A stretch of DNA of 64,000 nucleotides from Roseateles sp. SL47 (GTDB lineage Bacteria; Pseudomonadota; Gammaproteobacteria; Burkholderiales; Burkholderiaceae_C): NCBI RefSeq assembly GCF_026625885.1, contig NZ_CP113068.1, positions 4,154,001 to 4,218,000 on the forward strand, in the 5' to 3' direction. The position numbers and the translations under genes were made by a program. Below the pieces are notes generated by a model. That model worked only from the letters and a program-made list of their open reading frames with translations. It was not told where the DNA came from and ran no database searches. The first letter of the stretch is position 1. Each line of letters starts with the position of its first letter. Below, in pieces: positions 1 to 8,012 of the stretch.

Positions 1-10
1 CCTATCAAAG

Positions 11-37
11 TAGAATTCGCGAAAGTTGTTCTACTAT
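11..37 (+). promoter_or_regulatory. hipBA promoter and palindromic operator candidate
   Basis: A TAGAA arm at 11-15 and a TTCTA arm at 29-33 flank an inner perfect palindrome TTCGCGAA at 16-23. A good -10 hexamer, TACTAT, lies at 32-37, so transcription should start at about 44-45, on the hipB start codon. HipB proteins autorepress at palindromes overlapping their own promoter, which fits. No convincing -35 hexamer is visible at the expected spacing, and the window begins only 10 bases upstream. Confidence 0.45.
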
Positions 38-44
38 AGAAGGT

Positions 45-359
45 ATGAACACCATCCCAGAAGTCTCTGCTGAGCTTCGGCGTGTGCTGAAGCAGAGCGG
101 TCGCACCGGCCAGTCCCTGCGCGAGGCGGCGGGATTGTCCCGGCAGACCTTTAGCAACGTCATGGGCGGCACCTCCGACTTCAAGCTCAGCACCTTGCTG
201 GCCTTGGCCGACCGGCTCGGGCTGGAACTCTTGTTGTTGCCCAAAGGCGCCGCAAGGGGCTTGCAGAGCAGCGATGCCACCCCCCCGGTGGTGGAAACCG
301 TGGTCGACCTGGCCCGCAAGCGTGCCGCGGGGCCGGGTGGACAAGGGCAGGAGCCATGA
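45..359 (+). CDS. hipB: HipB-like XRE-family antitoxin
   Basis: This 104-residue protein is a small Cro/C1-type helix-turn-helix regulator. The HTH covers roughly residues 18-60, with the run SLREAAGLSRQTFSNVM as the two recognition helices. It is followed by a short hydrophobic segment (ELLLLP) and a basic, flexible tail. In hip modules the antitoxin binds and neutralises the HipA kinase and represses the operon. Its stop codon overlaps the start of the kinase gene (ATGA at 356-359), so the pair should be translationally coupled. The ATG has no properly spaced ribosome binding site: GAAGG ends 1-2 bases before it. The -10 element suggests a leaderless message. The first in-frame alternative start lies inside the HTH and would break it. 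Confidence 0.85.
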   Translation: MNTIPEVSAELRRVLKQSGRTGQSLREAAGLSRQTFSNVMGGTSDFKLSTLLALADRLGLELLLLPKGAARGLQSSDATPPVVETVVDLARKRAAGPGGQGQEP

Positions 360-1714
360 ACGTCAAGGGCCTCACCATCTACCTGGGCCAGCGGCGCCTG
401 GGGGTGCTCTTCCAATATCCGCTCTCGCATGACCACACGGTGCATCGCTTTGTGGCGGATGACGATTTCCTGAGCGACCCACGGCAACCCATCCTGTCGC
501 TGTCCTTTCGAGCGGGTGATCCGCAGGCGCAGGCCGCCTTCTGGAAAGCCACTGCGGCAGCGCCCCTGAACGGCACGCTCTCCAAGGACCCGCAACGCGG
601 CTGGCTGCTGCCGGCCTTCTTCCAAAACCTTCTGCCGGAAGGGCCGCTTCGCAGCCGTATCGCCGACATGCGTGGCTGCAGCCCTGACGACCACTTTGAA
701 CTGCTCGCCGCCACCGGCAAGGACTTGCCCGGCGACGTCCACGCCATGCCGGCCGAACTGGACCGCAGCCAGTTGGAACGGCTGATCACTCAGAACAATG
801 ATGCGCTGGAAATGTCAGTGGTGGCCGCGCCGATGGACGACGCCATTTCCGTCTCCGGTGTGCAGGCCAAGCTCGCAGTGCTGCGGGACCAGGGCGGTCG
901 ATTTGTGGCCCGCACCAAGCTGGCCGATGACACCGGCGCCCGGCATGTGATTGCCAAGCTGCCAGTGGCCGAATTCCCGTCACTGCCGGAACTGGAGGAC
1001 CTGTCCCTGCGCATGGCCAACGCGGCCGGTGTGCAGGTGGTGGAAGCCGAACTGGCGCCACTGGCTCTGCTGGCGGAAGAGCATCACTACGACCTGGGCG
1101 ACGTGAATTCACGTACCCGCTTCCTCGCGGTCTACCGCTACGACCGCGATGCCGCCACGCCCACACGGCGGATCCACTGCGAGGACTTTGCCCAGATCCT
1201 CGGTGTGCAGCCGGAAGACAAGTACAGCCAGGACTACCTCACGATTGCCGCCGTGATGATGGCCACCCCCAGCCTGGGCGAAGCGGCCGTGCATGAACTG
1301 CTGCGGCGGATCCTGGTGAGCGACCTGATGGGCAACCCCGACATGCATCTGAAAAACATCGGGATTCGCTACACCGATCCGCAGGCGCCGGACCTTCCAC
1401 CCGCGTATGACCTGGTGGCCTATGCCGCCTATCCCATCGGCATCAAAGGCCGCGCGCTGCGCTTGATGCCAGCCAGAGCGGCGGCGGCGGGGGGCAGCTC
1501 GAAAAACGACGTCGACCCCAAGGCCGCGTTGAGCCCGGTGGTGGTGCGTGACTTCTGCGCCCGTCTGGGTCTGCCCGAGAAGCCGGCCTGGGCCACCCTG
1601 CGCCGCTGCGCACAACGGGCGTTTGACGCCTGGCCCGCCTTGATTCGCGACGCAGACATCACCAACAAGATGAAGCAACGTCTGCTGGCCCGGCTGGCCC
1701 TGTTCACGCCCTGA
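356..1714 (+). CDS. hipA: HipA-like serine/threonine kinase toxin
   Basis: This 452-residue protein has the length and layout of HipA toxins: an N-terminal subdomain 1 (residues 1-110), then a kinase core. Visible motifs are the regulatory and glycine-rich loop SVSGVQAKL (165-173), the ATP-anchoring lysine in IAKLP (K201), the catalytic loop GNPDMHLKN (D329, N334) and the metal-binding aspartate in AYDLVA (D352). E. coli HipA phosphorylates glutamyl-tRNA synthetase and causes growth arrest; the target here is unknown. All key kinase residues are present, so it looks active. The gene overlaps hipB by four bases. The next gene is convergent, so this is a two-gene operon. Confidence 0.9.
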   Translation: MNVKGLTIYLGQRRLGVLFQYPLSHDHTVHRFVADDDFLSDPRQPILSLSFRAGDPQAQAAFWKATAAAPLNGTLSKDPQRGWLLPAFFQNLLPEGPLRSRIADMRGCSPDDHFELLAATGKDLPGDVHAMPAELDRSQLERLITQNNDALEMSVVAAPMDDAISVSGVQAKLAVLRDQGGRFVARTKLADDTGARHVIAKLPVAEFPSLPELEDLSLRMANAAGVQVVEAELAPLALLAEEHHYDLGDVNSRTRFLAVYRYDRDAATPTRRIHCEDFAQILGVQPEDKYSQDYLTIAAVMMATPSLGEAAVHELLRRILVSDLMGNPDMHLKNIGIRYTDPQAPDLPPAYDLVAYAAYPIGIKGRALRLMPARAAAAGGSSKNDVDPKAALSPVVVRDFCARLGLPEKPAWATLRRCAQRAFDAWPALIRDADITNKMKQRLLARLALFTP

Positions 1715-1722
1715 CGGGCCGC

Positions 1723-1744
1723 CGGCGGCGATGCGACGCCGCCG
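1723..1744. terminator. Hairpin between convergent genes
   Basis: An 8-bp perfect stem CGGCGGCG/CGCCGCCG encloses a 6-base loop, nine bases after the hipA stop and before the convergent lipoprotein gene end at 1788. There is no U-tract. Its position suggests a bidirectional stop signal, but GC-rich hairpins also arise by chance in this genome. Confidence 0.4.
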
Positions 1745-1787
1745 ACAGGACCCGATCACAGTGCGGTCAGAACGGGAACCTCGCCGC

Positions 1788-3146
1788 TCAGCGCACCACC
1801 AGGGCCGTGGGCGTGGTGCCCGTGGTCACGGTGGACAGGAAGGTGAGGGCGCAGGCCGATCCGACGGTGTAGGCGGTGAGGGTGCCTTCGCCGCCGTTGG
1901 TGGCATAGACGTGGGTACCGTCCGGGGACACGGCCACTGCACTCACATTGGCACCCGCGCCGATGGTGGCGGCGGACAGCGGCGTCATCAGGCCGCTGGT
2001 GATGATGTACTGAGACAGCGTTGCATCCCCGGTGTTGGCCACATAAGCGCAGTTGCCAGCCGGTGTCAGGGCGATGGCCGAGGGCGACGTGCCGGCACTC
2101 ACGCTGGCCGGTGAAGACGCCGTCAACGCCCCGGTGCTGCCGATGGTGTACTGAGCCACCTTGCCGGTGCCCTTGAGCGTGACGTAGAGATATTTGCTGT
2201 CCGGGCTCACCGCCAGGGCCTGCGGTTGGGTGCCGCTGCCGGTGCTCACCGTGGCCGTGCTCAGCGCGGTGAGGGCGCCGCTGGAGCCGACCGAGAACTG
2301 GGAGAGGGTGTTGTCGCCCTGGTTGCTCACGTAGGCAAAGCTGCCGTTGGGCGTCACCACCACCGCCATCGGTGTGCTGCCGGTGCTGACCTTGGGCGTG
2401 CTCAGTGCCGACAAGGTGCCATTGCTGTTGATGGCGAACTGCGACACTGACTTGTCCGAATAGTTGGCCACGTAGACCGTGCTGTTGCCTGGGCTCACTG
2501 CAATACCCCGGCTGTCCGCCACGGCCGAGCCGGTGCCCAGGGACGTGAGGGCGCCGGTGCTGGAGACGCTGAAGGCGCTCACCGTGCCGTTCTCGCGATA
2601 GGACGCAAAGGCGTACTTGCCGTCTGAGGTGACCGCCAGGCCGGCGGGCTGCAGGCTGCCGGTGCTGGTGGTGGCGCTGCTGGTCAGTGCGCCGGTGCTG
2701 GCCACGGTGAAGGCGGTGACGTTGGCGCTGGAAGCATTGGCACTCAGGGCCAGGTAGTTGCGGCAGGTGGCCACCACGTTGGTGATGTTGCTGCTGGCCG
2801 TGCCGCTGGCATTGCTCAGCGAGCAGGTCTGGCCCACCGGCTGGGAGCTGATGGTGACCGTGTAGCTGCCGCTCACCGTGGTGGTGAAGGCAAAGCTGGA
2901 GGCATTGGCGGCCACGCTGATGGTTTCGCTGCCATTGGAGAGCACCAGACCGCTGGTGGTGAGGCCGCTGACCGACCCGCTCACCGTATAGGCCCCATCA
3001 TCGCCACCGCCACAAGCGCTCAGGGCGGCTGCGGCGGCGATGGCTGTCAGCGCCTTGACGGCCTTGGCGGCAGTGGTTGCCGACCGCCCCAAAGGCGCAC
3101 GGCGGGAAGCACAAGAAGCGGAGGCAGAGCGGATGGCAGTGGGCAT
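1788..3146 (-). CDS. Beta-propeller (lactonase/YVTN-like) lipoprotein
   Basis: This 452-residue protein starts with a basic N-region and a long alanine-rich hydrophobic stretch ending in the lipobox LSAC at about residues 42-45, then GGGDDG, so it should be a lipoprotein. Residues 50-135 form a Ser/Thr-rich Ig-like domain. From about 140 to the end there are repeated blades of the type V-x-Ser-Ser-T-G-ALT...DGKY, typical of 6-phosphogluconolactonase-like or YVTN seven-bladed propellers. Many such periplasmic propellers have no proven enzyme activity, so I make no substrate claim. It is monocistronic, convergent with hipA and divergent from the PHB depolymerase across 299 bp. Confidence 0.75.
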   Translation of the reverse strand: MPTAIRSASASCASRRAPLGRSATTAAKAVKALTAIAAAAALSACGGGDDGAYTVSGSVSGLTTSGLVLSNGSETISVAANASSFAFTTTVSGSYTVTISSQPVGQTCSLSNASGTASSNITNVVATCRNYLALSANASSANVTAFTVASTGALTSSATTSTGSLQPAGLAVTSDGKYAFASYRENGTVSAFSVSSTGALTSLGTGSAVADSRGIAVSPGNSTVYVANYSDKSVSQFAINSNGTLSALSTPKVSTGSTPMAVVVTPNGSFAYVSNQGDNTLSQFSVGSSGALTALSTATVSTGSGTQPQALAVSPDSKYLYVTLKGTGKVAQYTIGSTGALTASSPASVSAGTSPSAIALTPAGNCAYVANTGDATLSQYIITSGLMTPLSAATIGAGANVSAVAVSPDGTHVYATNGGEGTLTAYTVGSACALTFLSTVTTGTTPTALVVR

Positions 3147-3445
3147 GAGGCAGAAACCGGAAGAAGAATGGGTCGGAGTCTAGCCAGCACACACCTGCTG
3201 GATCCGCTTAACTGGGGTGTCATTTCAGTGGGATTTACATTGTGTCAGTGGGTGTGTCGTGTGTGTTGCCGTAGCGTTTCCGGATGACTTCGATCTTCAT
3301 TCCCTACTTCTTGGGATGCGGCGCCATCGAACCGTTCACTACAGTGCAAGGACCCATGGGAGATGCCCATCCACCCATGACGGTCCCGTCGCTCACCACC
3401 CCTCCGGGCCACCGCCGCCACCGCCGCCACCTCCAGGAGCTCCAC
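3147..3445. promoter_or_regulatory. Divergent intergenic region
   Basis: These 299 bases separate the minus-strand lipoprotein gene from the plus-strand PHB depolymerase. The part next to 3200-3300 is the least GC-rich and should hold both promoters. An open frame reads through from 3284 into the depolymerase, but it is Pro/His-rich and looks non-coding. I see no convincing operator or repeat. Confidence 0.3.
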
Positions 3446-4735
3446 ATGCCGCTGCAATCTTTGTGGTCCCGAACCCCTCATCGGACTTCGGCCCCACAGG
3501 CTCCTGCGAACGGGACCTTCGAGGCAAGGGCGCTGGCTGCAACGCCGACGCCCCATTCTTTTGCTGCGCTGGCACTGCCTCTATTCACCCTGTTCACCGT
3601 TTTGACTGCCACCCCGGGCCACGCCGCACAGCCCTTGCCGGCACTGCCACTGGAATCGGGCCTCACCGTCTCCGGCCTGTCCTCCGGCGCCTTCATGGCC
3701 GCGCAATATGCCGTGGCCTTCTCCCGGGACGTGACCGGCGTGGGCGTGGTCGCCGGTGGCCCATGGGATTGCGCCCAGGGGCGGATTGACCTGGCCACCA
3801 CCAATTGTTCCTGCGTGACGGACGTCTGTTTGCCGACCACCCCCTCGGTCCTGGCCACCCAGAGCGCATTGCGAGCGAGCGGAAGGGCCTCGATCGACCT
3901 CATCGACCCTTTGGACCAGTTGAAGAAGCAGCGCGTGTGGCTGTTCCGTGGCCAGAAGGACCACACCGTGCCGCCCGGCAATGTGCAGGCCGTGGGGCTG
4001 TTCTACAAGGACCACATGCACGTCAGTGCCGCGCAGATCAAAAGCATCGACAAACCCGGCGCGGGCCACGGCCTGCCCGTGGTGGATGTGCCGTCCGCCG
4101 TGGCCTGCGGCCTGTCCGAGCCTCCCTACCTGACCGACTGCCAACTGGATGCCGCCGGGGAACTGCTGACCTGGCTCTACCCAGGGCGCACCACACTGGG
4201 CACGGCCAGCGATGGCGAACTGCGCGAGTTTGACCAGCGTCCGTATCTGCAAGGGCTTCCCTACACCGGGCTGTCGGAAACCGGTTATGTCTACATCCCC
4301 AACGCCTGCCGCCCGCCTTCATCCGGGTCATCCGGGTCATCGGGAACATTGAGCACGTCGGGCGTGTCGTCATCAGCCCCAGCGTCAGCGTCAGCCTGCG
4401 CCGTCCATGTGGTCTTCCACGGCTGCCGCCAGTCCCGTGACAGCCTCACCCCGGAGGGGACACCAGTTGGCAGCAGCTTCGTCACCAACGCTGGCTACAA
4501 CCGCTGGGCGGCGGGCAGCCGTCTGGTGGTGCTGTATCCGCAGGTGCTTCCGCTGGACACTGGCAATCCACTGGTGGGTTACCGCTACAACCCTCGCGGC
4601 TGCTGGGATTTCTGGGGCTACACCCAGGTGTTCCCGTCCACCTCGCTGCAGACCACCAAGCATGCCCCGCAGATGCTCGCCGTGCGCGCCATGGTCGACG
4701 CGCTGCGTGGCCCGGAGGGGATGTCACGCAGGTAG
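3446..4735 (+). CDS. Extracellular PHB depolymerase, type II catalytic domain
   Basis: This 429-residue secreted esterase should hydrolyse poly(3-hydroxybutyrate) or a similar polyester. I chose the ATG at 3446 because AGGAG lies six bases upstream and a signal peptide follows (hydrophobic FAALALPLFTLFTVL, cleavage near HAAQP). The lipase box GLSSG gives the nucleophile at about Ser79; an Asp in GQKDHTVPPG and a His in GAGHGLPV complete a triad. The oxyanion motif HGCRQS comes after the triad near residue 365. That order, box first and oxyanion last, is the circularly permuted type II domain. A Ser-rich low-complexity insert built on repeats of TCATCCGGG sits just before HGCRQS. No C-terminal linker or substrate-binding domain is present, so attack on crystalline polymer may be weak. 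Confidence 0.75.
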   Translation: MPLQSLWSRTPHRTSAPQAPANGTFEARALAATPTPHSFAALALPLFTLFTVLTATPGHAAQPLPALPLESGLTVSGLSSGAFMAAQYAVAFSRDVTGVGVVAGGPWDCAQGRIDLATTNCSCVTDVCLPTTPSVLATQSALRASGRASIDLIDPLDQLKKQRVWLFRGQKDHTVPPGNVQAVGLFYKDHMHVSAAQIKSIDKPGAGHGLPVVDVPSAVACGLSEPPYLTDCQLDAAGELLTWLYPGRTTLGTASDGELREFDQRPYLQGLPYTGLSETGYVYIPNACRPPSSGSSGSSGTLSTSGVSSSAPASASACAVHVVFHGCRQSRDSLTPEGTPVGSSFVTNAGYNRWAAGSRLVVLYPQVLPLDTGNPLVGYRYNPRGCWDFWGYTQVFPSTSLQTTKHAPQMLAVRAMVDALRGPEGMSRR

Positions 4736-4785
4736 ACGGCGGCCGGCTCAACCCGCCAGACTTCAACTGCCCTAGAATCCGGCCC

Positions 4786-5130
4786 ATGCGTCGCTGGATC
4801 ACCTTGCTGCTGCTTGTCTTCCTGCCGCTCCAGCTGAGCTGGGCGGCGGTGGGCAATTATTGCCAGCATGAGACCGATGCCCGCGCCGCCCGTCACTTCG
4901 GGCACCACCAGCATGTGCATGCCGACGACGCCGGCCAGGCCGTGGCGGGCAAGAGCATGGTCGACAGTGACTGCCATGCCTGCCACGCCAGTGTGCCGCC
5001 GCTGAGGGCGCAAAGCCTCGCGCTGACCCCCATCCTGTCCTTGTCGTCCCTCACGGCCGACGTCTCTCCGGCGCCTTCGTCTGCGCCCACCCGTACCCCC
5101 GACCGGCCTCAGTGGCCGCGTTTCGCCTAG
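4786..5130 (+). CDS. czcI: CzcI-like periplasmic metal-responsive protein
   Basis: This 114-residue protein has a signal peptide (LLLLVFLPLQLSWAAVG) and then a His-rich segment HFGHHQHVH followed by the Cys/His pair DCHACH. This matches the small CzcI family found directly upstream of czcCBA operons in Cupriavidus and relatives, where it influences expression of the efflux system. The His and Cys residues could bind zinc, cobalt or cadmium. The C-terminal third is Ser/Pro-rich. It lies 288 bp before czcC, so it may have its own transcript or head the operon with a long spacer. No two-component regulator is in the window. Confidence 0.75.
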   Translation: MRRWITLLLLVFLPLQLSWAAVGNYCQHETDARAARHFGHHQHVHADDAGQAVAGKSMVDSDCHACHASVPPLRAQSLALTPILSLSSLTADVSPAPSSAPTRTPDRPQWPRFA

Positions 5131-5418
5131 GCCCCACGCTTCACCGTCCTGCATCTGCAGCGGCGACGAGGTGAACTGCGGGCCCCAGGGACCTCCTCGG
5201 AATCTCCTGTCGACCTCTGTTCTTCCGGCCGCTTTGTTTCAGGCAGCTGTTGCCGGACGTCCTTCGTTGGACGCCGTTGCCGGATGGGGGGATGCAAACC
5301 TCATGGGGCCTTTGCATCATTCCGACACACCGTTCTGACGAGGTCTTTCCCCGGCGAGACGCGCTTGTCCTTGTGCAAGGCCCGTCCCGCCGAATCCCGG
5401 TACGACCTGTGAGATTCG

Positions 5419-6717
5419 ATGAGAACACTGCTTTCCGCCGGGCTGATGGCGCTTGCCGTGCAAGCGGCCGCGCCCGTGCTCGCCCAGACGCCCCCCACCA
5501 GTCCCCAACCTGAACAGCACTCCGAACAGCACCCCAGCCACCACCGCAGTCAATACCCCAGTCAATACCCCGGCCCTTACTCCAGCCTCACTCTGGATCA
5601 AGCCCTCGACCGGGCCATCTCCCACAGCCCAGCCCTGGCTGCCGCCCAGAAAGAGGTCAGCGCCTCGGAGGGGGCGCTCCAGCAGGCGGGCCTTTGGCGC
5701 AACCCCACCCTCAGTGCCACGGTGGAAGACACCCGGGCATCCACCCGCACCACCACCACCACCCTGGACATCCCGTTGGAACTGGGGGGTAAACGCTCTG
5801 CGCGGCTGTCCGCAGCCGAGCAGGCCCGCGCGGTGGCTGTTGCCTCGGCGGCCCAAGCGCGTGCGCAGTTGCAGGCGCAGGTGGTGTCCGCCTTCTTCAA
5901 CGTCCTCGTGGCGCAGGAGCGGACCGGTCTGGCGACTGCGGCGGCGGAACTGTCCGCACGGGCCTTGGAGGCGGTGCAGCGGCGCGTCACCGCCGGCAAG
6001 GTGTCGCCGGTCGAAGCCAGCCGGGCCGGCGTCGACCGTGCCCAGGCGCTGCTGGAGCTGTCCGAAGCGCAAGCCGAGGAGCGCAGTACCCGCCATCGGC
6101 TGGCCACGCTTCTGGGGGAGGACCAGCCGTCCTTCTCCACGGTGGAGGCCGACACCACCGCGCCTCAACGCCCGGCATTTGCCGAGCTCGTGAGCCGGAT
6201 GGAGGTGGGGCCGGCGCTGCAACTGCACCAGGCCGAGCTTCAACGGCGACGGGCGCTGGTTGACATGGCACGGAGCCAGGCCGTGCCGGACATGACGCTG
6301 AGCATTGGCGCCAAACGGGACAACGACCTTGGACGCACCCAGGCCGTGGTGGGCCTTTCCGTGCCGCTCCCGCTGTTTGACCGCAACCAGGGCGGCATCA
6401 CCGAAGCCAACCGTCAGGCCGACAAGGCCGCCGACGACCTGCGGGCCAGCCGGCTGGAATTGCTGGCGGAACTGCAGGAGGCGTCCAACCGTCTGGCCGT
6501 GGGCGCCGCTTCCCTGCAGACCTTGAAGGACCTGGTGCTGCCCGCTGCGCAACAGGCCCATGACGTGGCCGGCAAAGGCTTTGAAGCCGGCAAGTTCGGC
6601 TTCCTGGAAGTGCTGGATGCCCAGCGAACGCTGCTTCAGGCACGCACCCGTTATCTCTCCACACTGGCTGCTGCCTGGCAGGCGGCGGCCGTCATCGACC
6701 GCATCGTCGGACGTTGA
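5419..6717 (+). CDS. czcC: CzcC-like outer-membrane efflux channel
   Basis: This 432-residue TolC-family protein is the outer-membrane exit duct of a tripartite metal efflux pump. It has a signal peptide ending at VLAQT. An unusual His/Gln/Pro-rich stretch of about 30 residues follows, from an imperfect DNA repeat at 5515-5580. After that come two OEP repeats: LTLDQALDRAISHSPALAAAQKEV near residue 55, and a second half starting near residue 240. The gene stops at 6717, immediately before czcB. The 288-bp gap upstream has a repeated GTTGCCGGA and probably the promoter, but I see no clear hexamers. Confidence 0.85.
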   Translation: MRTLLSAGLMALAVQAAAPVLAQTPPTSPQPEQHSEQHPSHHRSQYPSQYPGPYSSLTLDQALDRAISHSPALAAAQKEVSASEGALQQAGLWRNPTLSATVEDTRASTRTTTTTLDIPLELGGKRSARLSAAEQARAVAVASAAQARAQLQAQVVSAFFNVLVAQERTGLATAAAELSARALEAVQRRVTAGKVSPVEASRAGVDRAQALLELSEAQAEERSTRHRLATLLGEDQPSFSTVEADTTAPQRPAFAELVSRMEVGPALQLHQAELQRRRALVDMARSQAVPDMTLSIGAKRDNDLGRTQAVVGLSVPLPLFDRNQGGITEANRQADKAADDLRASRLELLAELQEASNRLAVGAASLQTLKDLVLPAAQQAHDVAGKGFEAGKFGFLEVLDAQRTLLQARTRYLSTLAAAWQAAAVIDRIVGR

Positions 6718-6728
6718 GAAAGCAATTC

Positions 6729-8012
6729 ATGGCAATCACTCAAAAACAGAAGGCGGCCATGGCCGTCATCCTCCTGGCCGGTCTGCTTGCCGGTGGCGCG
6801 GCCTTGATGAAGGACCGGTCTGCGGCACATGCGGACCATGACGGCCACGGGCATGACACCAGGCCCGCTCCGGCGCGCCCTGGGGCATCGACGGCAGCGC
6901 CCGCGCAGGAAGCCTCCCACCAGCATGGAAAAGAAGGGGGCCATGCTGAGGACCATGCTCACGCGGATGCCGCAGCGTCCGCGCGGTCCGTGCATCTGAG
7001 CGCCAGCCAGATCGCCACCGCCGGCATCACGGTCCAGCCCGCCGGCCCCGGCCGGCTCCAGAGCGCGGTGGCCTTCCAAGGCGAACTCCGGTTCAACGAG
7101 GACCGCACCGCCCACGTCGTGCCCAGGTTGGGGGGTGTGGTGGAGCAGGTGCCTGCCGTGCTCGGCCAGCAGGTGCGCCAGGGCCAGGTTCTGGCGGTCA
7201 TCACCAGCACCGCGCTGTCAGAACAGCGCAGCGAGTTGCTGACGGCCGAGCGCCGGCTTGAGTCGGCCCGCGCCACCTATGAACGCGAGAAGAAGCTCTG
7301 GGCCGACCGCATCTCTGCCGAGCAGGACCTGCAACAGGCGCGCACCGCCTGGCAGGAAGCCGACATTGCGGTGCAGAACGCACGCCAGAAGCTCGCCGCC
7401 GTGGGCGCTGCGGGTGCAGGGAAGGGCGCCTTGAACCGCTTTGAAGTGCGCGCGCCGTTTGACGGCACGCTGGTGGAGAAGCACATCGCCCTGGGCGAAG
7501 CGGTGAAAGAGGACAGCAGCATCTTCACCCTTTCGGACCTGCGCACCATCTGGGCCGAGTTCAATGTGGCCCCCAAGGACCTGGAAGCCGTGCGGGTGGG
7601 TCAACGGGTGATCGTGACGTCGACCGCCTCCCAGAGCCGCGTGGAGGGGAGCGTCTCTTATGTGGGCGCATTGCTGGGCGAGCAGACCCGCACCGCCAAG
7701 GCCCGCGTCACCCTGACCAATCCACAAGGCGCCTGGCGACCCGGGCTGTTTGTGACGGTCAGTGTGCTGGGCCCGGAGACGGAGGCCCCGCTCACCGTGG
7801 CTGCGGAGGCCGTCCAGACCCTCAATCAGGACACCGTGGTGTTCCGCGCCACGCCCGAAGGCTTCGACCTCGTGCCGGTCCGCCTGGGCCGGTCCGACGG
7901 CCGCCGCACGGAAGTGCTGTCCGGGCTCAAGTCCGGCGACCCGGTGGCCGTGGCCAATGCGTTTGTGCTGAAGTCCGAACTGGGCAAGGGGGAGGCCGGC
8001 CATGCGCACTGA
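6729..8012 (+). CDS. czcB: CzcB-like periplasmic adaptor
   Basis: This 427-residue membrane-fusion protein links the RND pump to the outer-membrane duct. I prefer ATG 6729, with GAGAAAG six bases upstream, over an in-frame TTG at 6714. An N-terminal membrane anchor (VILLAGLLAGGAALM) is followed by a His/Asp-rich stretch (HADHDGHGHD, then HQHGKEGGHAEDHAH) at about residues 35-90. Next come the barrel-sandwich/lipoyl halves around a coiled hairpin (residues 140-260) and beta-barrel domains. The protein ends in GHAH. His-rich N-termini are known in CzcB/ZneB-type adaptors and are thought to capture metal in the periplasm. It overlaps czcA by 11 bases. Confidence 0.9.
   Translation: MAITQKQKAAMAVILLAGLLAGGAALMKDRSAAHADHDGHGHDTRPAPARPGASTAAPAQEASHQHGKEGGHAEDHAHADAAASARSVHLSASQIATAGITVQPAGPGRLQSAVAFQGELRFNEDRTAHVVPRLGGVVEQVPAVLGQQVRQGQVLAVITSTALSEQRSELLTAERRLESARATYEREKKLWADRISAEQDLQQARTAWQEADIAVQNARQKLAAVGAAGAGKGALNRFEVRAPFDGTLVEKHIALGEAVKEDSSIFTLSDLRTIWAEFNVAPKDLEAVRVGQRVIVTSTASQSRVEGSVSYVGALLGEQTRTAKARVTLTNPQGAWRPGLFVTVSVLGPETEAPLTVAAEAVQTLNQDTVVFRATPEGFDLVPVRLGRSDGRRTEVLSGLKSGDPVAVANAFVLKSELGKGEAGHAH

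Noticed and set aside
5131..5418. Small open frames between czcI and czcC
   Set aside because: No ribosome sites, signal peptides or recognisable composition; treated as a leader/promoter spacer.
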